From contig CAMVLT010000011.1 of assembly GCA_947168395.1 (NCBI GenBank), positions 20,500 to 84,499 on the forward strand: a stretch of DNA of 64,000 bases, written 5' to 3'. Made by a program: the position numbers and the translations under genes. The first letter of the stretch is position 1. Each line of letters begins with the position of its first letter. Shown here piece by piece: positions 39,681 through 48,339 of the stretch. The notes beneath the pieces are model-generated. The model did no database searches. It had not been told where the DNA came from and saw only the letters and a program-made list of their open reading frames with translations. This DNA is from an uncultured Prevotellaceae bacterium (GTDB lineage Bacteria; Bacteroidota; Bacteroidia; Bacteroidales; Bacteroidaceae).

Positions 39681-42600
39681 TCAGGCCTTGCGCTCGCGGT
39701 ATTCCGAGGGGGTAAGGCCGGTTTGCTTCTTGAAGCATTTGCCAAAGTAGTGGGCGTCGCTGAAACCTACGGCGTAAGCAATCTGCGAGAACGGCTCCTG
39801 CGACTTGGCCACCATGTCCTCGGCGTGGCGTATGCGGATGTGGCGCAACAGTTCCACGGGGCTGATGCCCACGAGTGCCTTCACCTTGTTGTAGAACGCG
39901 GTGCGCCCTAAGCAGACGGCCTGTGCCAGGTCCTCGACCTTCAGGTCGGGGTCTGAAAGGTGCTCTTCGATGTAGGCCAGCAGCTGCTCCATCATCAGTT
40001 TGTCGCTGTCAACAATGTCGGTAGGGCGCAGTCTCAGCACGTTGCCGTCCTCTTCCCTGGGTTTCTGTTCCGGCTGTTCGGCAGCCGGTTCTGTGTCTTG
40101 GGGCCGGTTCATCTCTTCGAGCAACAGCGAGAGCATGCGGCTCTTCTGCCGTTCCTGTTCGGCACGGCTGCGGAGCAGGTATATCCATACGCCGACGGCT
40201 ACGGCCCCCGTCAGCAGCAGGACGTAGAGCAGCTTGGCCCACCACGTCTCCCAAAACGTAGGGTGGACGTTGAGCGTCAGTACCCGCTCGTTGTCGGCCC
40301 AGGAGCCGTACTGGTTGGTGCTGCGCACCAGCAGCCGGTGACGGCCGTGGGGCAGGTTGCTGAACGATATGCTGTGCTCCGTGCCCAGGTTGTTCCATTC
40401 GTTGTCAACGCCCTCCAGCTTGTAGGCGTAGCGTATCATGTAGTTGTCCTGATAGTCGAGTGCCGCAAACTGGATGGTCAGGTTGCGCTGCCGGGCGGGC
40501 ACGTCGAGCACGTCGTCAGCCACCGGGTGTACCGACTGCTGCGTACCGTGAAAATAGACGCTCTTGAACACTAACGGCGGCACGAAGTTTTCCTGTCCTA
40601 TCTGTTCGGGCTGGAAACTGACGTATCCGCTGGTTGTGGCAAAGGCTATCTGTCCCGTCCGGGGGTTGAAGGCCGGCTTGGCTTCCGTCAGTTCGGTACG
40701 CTCGCCCAAGTGGCCTGGGCCGAAGAGCCACAGCCGCCCCGTCTCGGCCTCTTGCATGGCAAGACTGCTTTCGCGCCCTATCCAGAGGTTGCCCCTGCGG
40801 TCTTCAAGCATGTTGAGTATGGTGCCATAGTCGCCGTCCATGCGTCCTGCCGCAGTCAGTTTCAGCTTGCCCTCCGATAGGCTGCGGTCGGCCACCTGCT
40901 GCAGGCCTCCGCCTACGGTAGCCACGAAGATGCGGCCCTCGCGATCGACACAGGCCTGCATCACGTCGCTCGTCAGCAGCGAGGTAGTGTCGCCAGGCAC
41001 GTGCTTGTGGGCATAGAACTTGATGTCGGCGGTTGTCGTGAACTGCTCCGAGAAGGTGACCAGCCCGTTCGAGGCTGCCACGATGATGATGCCGTCGGGC
41101 GTCTCGGTGATTCGGCGCACCTTGAAAAAGTCCTTCACGGGATATTGACCGAGCTGGTTGCCGGCATGTATGAACCGCTGGCCGTCCATCAGGCAGATGC
41201 CCTGCTCGAAGGTTCCTATCCACAGTCGGTGCTGCCGGTCTTCGTGTACATCGTATATCTGGTTGCTGGGCAGCGACCATGCGTCGCTGCTGTCGTGTTG
41301 ATAGTGACTGACGTGCCCGTCGGTCGCCACGCAGTAGAGGCCGTCGCCCTTGGTGCCTATCCAAAGCTGTCCGCTACTGTCCTCGCAAAGGCAGTAAACG
41401 TGGTCGGCAAAGCGCGTCGGCTGCGGATGCAACCGTCCGTCGGTGCCTAAGTAACTGACGGCGTGCCCGTCGGTGACGGCCACATGGCCCGCTATGTCGC
41501 CCGTCCACAGCCGCCCCCGGCTGTCGTAGCAGATGCTGCGCACCTGCTGCATCGGCTCCATGACCGTCGATGTGAACACGCGCTGGCCAAAGTTGATGAC
41601 TGCCATATCGTGTTCGCCCGAGAACCACAGGTCGCCGCGGCTGTCGGCAAACCAGCGGTCGATGGTGGGCTGGGCGGCATCAGTCCTGACGGGGTAGGCC
41701 ACCAGACAATGCGCCGGTTCGTCGTAGTAGCCGAAGAAGCCCCGTTCGGTGCCTACCCATACCGTGCCGTAACGGTCTTCGTGTACTAAGTAGCGGGTAC
41801 ATTGGTGCAGGGCAGGCGTCTGGCCTGTCATCATGATCTGCTGCATGGGTCCGTCGGCTGTTCCGAGCAGCACGTCGCCTCGGGTGGTCAGTGCCCAGAT
41901 GCGCTGGCGGCTGTCGATGCCGATTGCATGGATGCTGCCGTCGCTGCCGCCGAGCAGTCGTGACTCCCGGCTTTTGGTGTCATAGACAAGCAGGCCTGCA
42001 TTGGTGAGTGCTGCTACGTAGCGGTCGCCGATGACCTCCAAAGCCCTCACCTCGCTTATATTCCCGGGCAGGTTCCTTATGGGGGTTATCGTCTTGCCGT
42101 CGTAGCAGCCGAAGCGGCCGTCCTTGGCGGCCAGAAACACCTGCTGCCCCAATTGTCTGACGAGGGCGTAGGGTATTGGTGTCTTCAATTCCGTACCTGC
42201 GATGGCCGTCCCTCCGTCGGTACACAGCCACTCGCGCCCCTCGGCGTCCAGTTCCACACCGTAAACCGTCTTTCCGGGCAGCTTTCCGTTCTCGCGGCTG
42301 AACGTGCTGATGGCATCAGCACCCAGCCCCCGCCGTTCGTCAATGCAGATGCAGGGACCGCCCTCGCCACGGCTGAACAGCCATGCGTGGCCGTTCCGCA
42401 GGGAAACTATACGCTGACAGACAAACGCTTTCCCCAAAAGCTTGTCGATGATGGCCGACACGTTGAGAAAGCGGCATGTGCTGCGGTCGAACAGGAACAC
42501 TTGGCGGTCGTAGGTCAGGCACCAGATGCTGCCGCAGCTTTCCGACGGCGTAATCTTCAGCAGCCGGTTCGTGGTCAGCGTGCGCTCATGCCCCGTGTGG

Positions 42601-42812
42601 TCGTTGAAGGTGGTGAACGTGTAGCCGTCGTAGCAGTTCAGTCCGTTCCACGACGAGAACCACATCAGCTGGTCCTGCGTCTGCTCCATGCTCGAAATGA
42701 CGTTCGACGCCAGTCCATCCCTCAGGCTGAATCTCCGGACATGGCAGTAAGGTTGGGCATCGGCACCCATGAGTGCTATAGTCAGTAGTAGGGTTAGTAT
42801 CGCTCTTTTCAT
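39681..42812 (-). CDS. SusR-like one-component regulator (two-component propeller, Y_Y_Y, AraC-type HTH)
   Basis: 1043 residues from the ATG at 42812, set by the promoter at 42835. Signal peptide MKRAILTLLLTIALMGADA. A periplasmic double propeller (RFSLRDGLASNVISS; many W-F and DG repeats) runs to about residue 720, a Y_Y_Y domain (YAYKLEGVDNEWNNLG) to about 800, and one membrane helix (WWAKLLYVLLLTGAVAVGVW) lies near 820. The C-terminus is an AraC-family HTH (LAQAVCLGRTAFYNKVKALVGISPVELL; YFGKCFKKQTGLTPSEYR). There is no histidine kinase or receiver, so it resembles SusR rather than a hybrid two-component protein. It is divergent from the pectinase gene, its likely target. Confidence 0.88.
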   Translation of the reverse strand: MKRAILTLLLTIALMGADAQPYCHVRRFSLRDGLASNVISSMEQTQDQLMWFSSWNGLNCYDGYTFTTFNDHTGHERTLTTNRLLKITPSESCGSIWCLTYDRQVFLFDRSTCRFLNVSAIIDKLLGKAFVCQRIVSLRNGHAWLFSRGEGGPCICIDERRGLGADAISTFSRENGKLPGKTVYGVELDAEGREWLCTDGGTAIAGTELKTPIPYALVRQLGQQVFLAAKDGRFGCYDGKTITPIRNLPGNISEVRALEVIGDRYVAALTNAGLLVYDTKSRESRLLGGSDGSIHAIGIDSRQRIWALTTRGDVLLGTADGPMQQIMMTGQTPALHQCTRYLVHEDRYGTVWVGTERGFFGYYDEPAHCLVAYPVRTDAAQPTIDRWFADSRGDLWFSGEHDMAVINFGQRVFTSTVMEPMQQVRSICYDSRGRLWTGDIAGHVAVTDGHAVSYLGTDGRLHPQPTRFADHVYCLCEDSSGQLWIGTKGDGLYCVATDGHVSHYQHDSSDAWSLPSNQIYDVHEDRQHRLWIGTFEQGICLMDGQRFIHAGNQLGQYPVKDFFKVRRITETPDGIIIVAASNGLVTFSEQFTTTADIKFYAHKHVPGDTTSLLTSDVMQACVDREGRIFVATVGGGLQQVADRSLSEGKLKLTAAGRMDGDYGTILNMLEDRRGNLWIGRESSLAMQEAETGRLWLFGPGHLGERTELTEAKPAFNPRTGQIAFATTSGYVSFQPEQIGQENFVPPLVFKSVYFHGTQQSVHPVADDVLDVPARQRNLTIQFAALDYQDNYMIRYAYKLEGVDNEWNNLGTEHSISFSNLPHGRHRLLVRSTNQYGSWADNERVLTLNVHPTFWETWWAKLLYVLLLTGAVAVGVWIYLLRSRAEQERQKSRMLSLLLEEMNRPQDTEPAAEQPEQKPREEDGNVLRLRPTDIVDSDKLMMEQLLAYIEEHLSDPDLKVEDLAQAVCLGRTAFYNKVKALVGISPVELLRHIRIRHAEDMVAKSQEPFSQIAYAVGFSDAHYFGKCFKKQTGLTPSEYRERKA

Positions 42813-42834
42813 GATGATTTGTTCAGTTTGCGTG

Positions 42835-42842
42835 CAAAGATA
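42835..42842 (-). promoter_or_regulatory. -7 box for the SusR-like regulator
   Basis: TATCTTTG on the minus strand, 22 nt before the ATG at 42812. Confidence 0.7.
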
Positions 42843-42960
42843 CAACAATTTTGCTAAATCAACTGCTTTTGCAAGGGTAATTTTTTCCTGAATTGGTGGA
42901 ATTATTGCCGAAGGAACGTTCTTGACATAAAGATTACCCTCGGGAATAAACGATAATGGC

Positions 42961-42968
42961 TACCTTTG
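42961..42968 (+). promoter_or_regulatory. -7 box for the pectinase fusion gene
   Basis: TACCTTTG, 24 nt before the ATG at 42993. It shares a 150-nt divergent region with the regulator promoter. Confidence 0.75.
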
Positions 42969-42992
42969 CGGAAAACTTAAAACCATAGTAAC

Positions 42993-45900
42993 ATGAAACA
43001 TTCAACAGTATTGCAATGCATGGCCTTAGCCATCGCAATGATGACCCTCACTACTGGAGTGAAGGCCGAAACGGTAGATATTCCTACCAAGACAGGAACC
43101 TACATTTCCTGGAACAACGCCACGGGCACGGGCTACCAAGTAGAGAACAGCGGTGCCAACGTGGGCAGCACGGGCAAGAATACGCAACTGCAGTTCAACA
43201 TCAACAACACACAACAGCAGGACTACCTGCTCACCTTCAAGACAGGAACGAAAAGCGCGGCCAAGATGAAGGTGACACTTACAGGTGCTTCAGGACAGGA
43301 GGTGCTAAGCCGCAACGTGGATATTGTGAACACCAACAGCTGGACTCCCTCCATCGTGCATAACTATATGTTGAAACAACTGCCTGCCGGGGCCTACACC
43401 CTGAAGTTTGCCGTCACCCAGGCTACCAGCTATGCGGGCAACTGGGGCGACCTGGCCTTTCAGTCGCTCGACGATATGCCTGCTATTCCCGGCACCATCG
43501 GCCTGACGCAAGGCAGCTATGGCGGCGGTGTGGTGAACGAGGGTGCTAATGTGGGCTATATCAAGGATGGCGGTACGGCAGCCTACACCGTGTTGTGCCG
43601 ACAGGCTGGGGTCTATGCCCTGTCGCTCGACGTGGCACGCTACGGCACGGGGGGCACGCTCACCGTCGCCCTGAAGGACGGCGAAACGGGGGCGGTGGAG
43701 GCCACTGCCACCTACACCATCAGGACCGACGCCCCCTCCGACTATCAACGGGTGAGCATCGTCCTGCCCGGAGAAACAGGGACGGGGCTGAAGGTGCTGA
43801 CGCTGTCGTTTGCAGGGGGCTCGGGCTACATCTGCAACTACCGTAACCTGAGGGTGGACTACTATGCTGCCCATTTAGCGGCCATCGGTGGCATCAGCAT
43901 TGACGGACAGACGGTAACGCGTGGCACCGACACCGACTGGCTGTGCAATCTGCCTGCCAATTACGCTCAGGAGGTAACGACCCTGCACGTGGACAAAGCA
44001 TACGGCACGGTGACGGCCACCGCCGAAAGGAGCGACGGCCAGCGCGTCGACATCACCGACGTGGGCGACGGCTACTTCACGCTGCCCACCCCGCAGCGGG
44101 GACAGGCGGTAGTAGTGAGGCTGCACTTGGAGGCCGACACGGCGGCGGGGGCTGCTGCTCCACGTCAGGACTACAGCCTGCGCATCTTCCACATCGGCGA
44201 GATTTCCATCACGTCACTGACCATCGACGGTGTGGTGGCCGACGTGGCCGACGAGTTGAACCGTGCGCCCTATCAGGCTCGCTTTACCCAAAACGTCTAT
44301 ACCAGCATGCCAGTGGTGGAGGCGCTGCTTGTTGACGGCACCACCGTCGGGGCCTCGCCCGGTACCCTCGACCCCGCTCACGCCACAGCCGACTACACCA
44401 TCAGCGCAAAGATGGGCGACGAGGAGCGTAAGTACCTGCTGACAATAGGCGGCATACATCTGTATAATAAGGTGGACGGTGACCAGACGGTGGAGCTGAG
44501 ATATACGGGCGGGGGCAAGACTGCGGGTGGATGGACTGACGGCCTCTACACGCTGACAAACGTTGGCGACGGCTGGGAGAACAGCAGCTTCAAGCTGAAC
44601 GAGGGCGACTACAGACTGGAAGTGCCTGCTGACGTGGTAGTGAGACAGGTGACGCTGAAGGACTTCAATGCCAACTACAACGGCGGCTACCTGGCAGGAG
44701 CAAGCAGCGAGGGTGCCACCGTGTGGATTCCCACGAAGCACGACTATCAGGAACCCGACGCTACGATGTATGACCTGGTGCTGCCCATCGACGGCCATCA
44801 GGCCGGCCGGCCTATCACGCTGACTCTTAAGGGCGGCGGTCAGCCCGTTTGCTGGATAGAGCTGACTGTCGCAAAGGTGGCCGTCACGTCGGCTCCCGTG
44901 CTGAAAAGCCAGAGCCAGACGCCGACGGCAGACCGTAACCACTGTGTGGTGACACTCCACTTCGACCGCGAAATGCAGGACACGGAAGCGACCGTCGGCG
45001 GACAGACGGTCGTGGCCCAGGGCGGCTCGTCGGTACTGCGTTTCGCCGTGTGGAATCTGGAATATGACAGCGAACAGACGCTCACCGTAGCTGCCGGGGC
45101 TGCCCGCGACACCTACGGCAACGGCAACACCGGCCCCATCAGCGTCGGCATCAAGGTAGGTAGCCGCCCGGCGACGGAGAAGGCCCCGTATGACTACGTG
45201 GTGGGCAACGTGACGCAATGGAGGCAGGCACTGGCCGCCGTGAACACCCTGAACAAGAATGAGAACGCCGACCGAAGGGTCATCTTCGTGCGAAACGGCG
45301 ACTACGACTTCGGAGGCGAGGAGCAGTCACTGAAAGCCTATAATGTGAGCATTGTCGGCGAGAGCCGCGACGGCGTCGTGCTGCACGGCAACCGCGACGG
45401 CATCACCAACCCCATACTGAACCTGAACAGTACGGGCGGTAACTACCTGCAGGACCTGACCGTGCGCAACGACAAGGACTTCGGCAAGGCACGTTCCGGC
45501 GTGGGCGTGGCCATTAGCGGCGGACGCCGAGTGGTGATGAAGAATGTGGCTATGCAGAGCCAGCAGGACACGCAGGTGACGGGCGAGAGCGGCTACTACG
45601 TAGGCTGCAGAATCTACGGTGCGGTAGACTATATCTGCGGTGGGGGCGACCACTTCTACGACCATTGTGAACTGATTATGACCAATCCCGGCCCTATCAC
45701 CGCTCCGGCCACCAGTACGCTGTTACGCTGGGGCTACGTTTTCCAGCATTGCACGGTGAATGCCTATCCCGGATTCAACGCCGACAAGAATTACGATTTA
45801 GGGCGTCCCTGGCAGAACGAGCCGCGTGCCTATTTCCTGAATACCACGATGAACGTCAGGCCCAGTGACGCCGGATGGCGCCCGATGAGTACGCTGAAGA

Positions 45901-48335
45901 CTCACTTCTACGAGTACAACTCCACCGACAAGGACGGAAACAAGCTGGACTTGAGCAAGCGCCAGAACTCGCCCACCAGCACCAACAAATACACGCCAGT
46001 GCTCAGCGACGAGGAAGCGCGGCTGTTTACGGTCGAGAACGTGTTAGGCAGCACCGACAGCTGGCTGCCCACCGAGGAGACCGTCACCACCGCAGCACCA
46101 CAGGTCAGCTGCAGCGGCACTACCCTGTCATGGCCTGAGGTGGAGGATGCCCGCTGCTACGTCATCTTGTGTGATGGCCAGTATGTGACTAATCAAACTA
46201 CTACTACATATAATGCCACCGGGACAGGAGCCTACACGGTACGCTCCTGCAACCGGAATGGCGGCATGGGCGGCGAGAGCCAGCCCGTCGGCGTTCAACA
46301 GTCAACAGTCAACATGAGAGAGAAGACTCCCGCCTTTCCAGGTGCCGAGGGCTACGGCCGCTACGTGACGGGAGGCCGGGGCGGGAAGGTGTATCACGTG
46401 ACCAACCTCAACGACTCGGGCAGCGGCTCCCTGCGGTGGGCCTGTGGGCAGAGCGGTACGCGTACCATCGTCTTCGATGTCAGCGGTACCATACACCTGA
46501 AATCGCAACTGAAACTGCGCAACGGCAATGTCACCATCGCGGGACAGACGGCACCGGGCGACGGCATCTGCGTGGCCGACTGGGATTTTGTGATTGCCGC
46601 CCCGAACGTCATCATCCGCTACATGCGCTTCCGTCCCGGAGAGGCCTCGCAGGGTGAGCCTGACGGGCTGGGCGGCTACGACGGACGAGACATCATCATC
46701 GACCATTGTTCCATCAGCTGGTCGGTGGACGAGTGCTGCTCGGTCTATGGCAACGAGCACATGACCGTGCAGTGGTGCATCGTCAGCCAGAGTCTTCGCA
46801 ACTCGACCCATGCCAAGAGCGCTCACGGCTATGGCGGCAACTGGGGCGGCAAGGGAGCCACCTACCACCACAACCTTGTGGCGCATCATGACTCAAGGAC
46901 GCCACGCTTCGGCAACCGCCCCACCTTCGTACAGCAGGACACCACCGACTATCGCTGCAACGTCATCTACAACTGGGCCGGCAACGGCTGCTATGGTGGT
47001 GAGGGCATGAAGGTGAACATGGTGAACAACTACTACAAACCCGGACCGGCTACTGACGGTCGTGCCTCGGGCAGCCGCAAGCCGTTGGCCTACCGCATTT
47101 GCGGACTTGGGGTATCATCGAAAGAGACCGACGGCAGCTACCACATCTGGGGTAAGTACTATGTCGACGGCAACGAGAACCCCGACTATCCTGCCCTGAA
47201 GACGCAGAACTGGGAGATGGGCATCTACCCGCAGATTTCAACCGACAACTGGGGCTATACCGCCACTACGAAAGACACCATGCGCCTGCGTGAGCCGCTG
47301 CCTTTCATGGCCGTTACCACTCATACGCCCGAACTGGCATACGAACGTGTCCTGGCATACGCCGGAGCATCGTTGCATCGCGATGCCGTCGACCAGATTG
47401 TCGTAGACGATACACGCCAGCGCAAGGCTACCTTTACCGGCGACACTGGCAAGGGCGACTGGCCTGGCATCATTGACACACCTTACGACTTGAGACCTGC
47501 CGATGCCGACGAGACATGGAACCCCTGGCCCACACTGGCAACCACTGCCGCACCGAAAGACTCCGATGGCGACGGTATGCCTGACACATGGGAAACAGAA
47601 AACGGACTCGACCCCAACGACCCCGCTGACGGCAACGTCCGCGACTCGCAGGGCTACACCAATCTTGAGCGATACTTGAACTCGCTCATAGCCCACATCA
47701 CCGCTGCCCAAAACGAAGGCGGCACGGAAGAAGGATACCGTGAGTATGCCTCAGAGGAAGACATTACAGGCGCTATCAGCATCCCCACCGATTGGCTCAA
47801 CCCCGACAAGGCAGAGATCACCATCAACCAAAGCGGCAAGCAGGCAGCCAAGGTGCTGGCTGGTTCGTTCGACAGCTTCAGCCACGGCGACGAAGCAACG
47901 TTCTTGCTCGCCTGCAAGGAGCCGGGTGCCTACACCATCAAATTCGACGCCGCCACCACCCGTAGCGACTTCAAGCTGAAAATCAACATCGCCGACACTC
48001 AAACGGGCAAGACTGAGGTTAGCAAGACGCTCACCATCAGCAATACAGGCGACTGGCAGTCGTACAAAACTTATACGCTTGACACCAACGAGATGACTGT
48101 GGGCACGAAACGCCTCATCATGACGTGGCAGAGTGCCAACGGGCAGTACACCGGCAACGTCAAGAACATCAGCATCACCAAAGCCAACGGAACGGGCATC
48201 AGCGAAATATACGACAACGTAAATAGTACATTGTCAAATCGTACATGGTTTGACCTGCAAGGGCGACAGGTGGGCAGCCTACCCACAAGTACGGGAATCT
48301 ATATCAGTAATGGAAAGAAATTCATCATCAAGTAA
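42993..48335 (+). CDS. Pectinesterase (CE8) - pectate lyase (PL1) fusion with T9SS tail
   Basis: 1780 residues, secreted (MKHSTVLQCMALAIAMMTLTTGVKA). Carbohydrate-binding beta sandwiches run from about 25 to 290. Linker domains follow to about 740. CE8 spans about 742-1022, with QQDTQVTG, GAVDYICGGG (nucleophile Asp) and LGRPWQNE. An FnIII-like module covers 1035-1100. PL1 runs from 1108, with FPGAEGYGRYVTGGRGGKVYHV and DIIIDHCSISWSVDE. A calcium-type repeat DSDGDGMPDTWE lies near 1522, then a CBM-like module and a T9SS tail (WFDLQGRQVGSL). It would de-esterify and then cut homogalacturonan at the cell surface. The CE8/PL1 join carries a heptamer array and an internal Met. Confidence 0.9.
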   Translation: MKHSTVLQCMALAIAMMTLTTGVKAETVDIPTKTGTYISWNNATGTGYQVENSGANVGSTGKNTQLQFNINNTQQQDYLLTFKTGTKSAAKMKVTLTGASGQEVLSRNVDIVNTNSWTPSIVHNYMLKQLPAGAYTLKFAVTQATSYAGNWGDLAFQSLDDMPAIPGTIGLTQGSYGGGVVNEGANVGYIKDGGTAAYTVLCRQAGVYALSLDVARYGTGGTLTVALKDGETGAVEATATYTIRTDAPSDYQRVSIVLPGETGTGLKVLTLSFAGGSGYICNYRNLRVDYYAAHLAAIGGISIDGQTVTRGTDTDWLCNLPANYAQEVTTLHVDKAYGTVTATAERSDGQRVDITDVGDGYFTLPTPQRGQAVVVRLHLEADTAAGAAAPRQDYSLRIFHIGEISITSLTIDGVVADVADELNRAPYQARFTQNVYTSMPVVEALLVDGTTVGASPGTLDPAHATADYTISAKMGDEERKYLLTIGGIHLYNKVDGDQTVELRYTGGGKTAGGWTDGLYTLTNVGDGWENSSFKLNEGDYRLEVPADVVVRQVTLKDFNANYNGGYLAGASSEGATVWIPTKHDYQEPDATMYDLVLPIDGHQAGRPITLTLKGGGQPVCWIELTVAKVAVTSAPVLKSQSQTPTADRNHCVVTLHFDREMQDTEATVGGQTVVAQGGSSVLRFAVWNLEYDSEQTLTVAAGAARDTYGNGNTGPISVGIKVGSRPATEKAPYDYVVGNVTQWRQALAAVNTLNKNENADRRVIFVRNGDYDFGGEEQSLKAYNVSIVGESRDGVVLHGNRDGITNPILNLNSTGGNYLQDLTVRNDKDFGKARSGVGVAISGGRRVVMKNVAMQSQQDTQVTGESGYYVGCRIYGAVDYICGGGDHFYDHCELIMTNPGPITAPATSTLLRWGYVFQHCTVNAYPGFNADKNYDLGRPWQNEPRAYFLNTTMNVRPSDAGWRPMSTLKTHFYEYNSTDKDGNKLDLSKRQNSPTSTNKYTPVLSDEEARLFTVENVLGSTDSWLPTEETVTTAAPQVSCSGTTLSWPEVEDARCYVILCDGQYVTNQTTTTYNATGTGAYTVRSCNRNGGMGGESQPVGVQQSTVNMREKTPAFPGAEGYGRYVTGGRGGKVYHVTNLNDSGSGSLRWACGQSGTRTIVFDVSGTIHLKSQLKLRNGNVTIAGQTAPGDGICVADWDFVIAAPNVIIRYMRFRPGEASQGEPDGLGGYDGRDIIIDHCSISWSVDECCSVYGNEHMTVQWCIVSQSLRNSTHAKSAHGYGGNWGGKGATYHHNLVAHHDSRTPRFGNRPTFVQQDTTDYRCNVIYNWAGNGCYGGEGMKVNMVNNYYKPGPATDGRASGSRKPLAYRICGLGVSSKETDGSYHIWGKYYVDGNENPDYPALKTQNWEMGIYPQISTDNWGYTATTKDTMRLREPLPFMAVTTHTPELAYERVLAYAGASLHRDAVDQIVVDDTRQRKATFTGDTGKGDWPGIIDTPYDLRPADADETWNPWPTLATTAAPKDSDGDGMPDTWETENGLDPNDPADGNVRDSQGYTNLERYLNSLIAHITAAQNEGGTEEGYREYASEEDITGAISIPTDWLNPDKAEITINQSGKQAAKVLAGSFDSFSHGDEATFLLACKEPGAYTIKFDAATTRSDFKLKINIADTQTGKTEVSKTLTISNTGDWQSYKTYTLDTNEMTVGTKRLIMTWQSANGQYTGNVKNISITKANGTGISEIYDNVNSTLSNRTWFDLQGRQVGSLPTSTGIYISNGKKFIIK
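46293..46313 (+). repeat. Heptamer array at the CE8-PL1 junction
   Basis: GTTCAAC, AGTCAAC, AGTCAAC, immediately followed by ATG (46314) and the PL1 domain. It is translated VQQSTVN. The same kind of array precedes start codons elsewhere in the window. Confidence 0.85.
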
Positions 48336-48339
48336 CATC

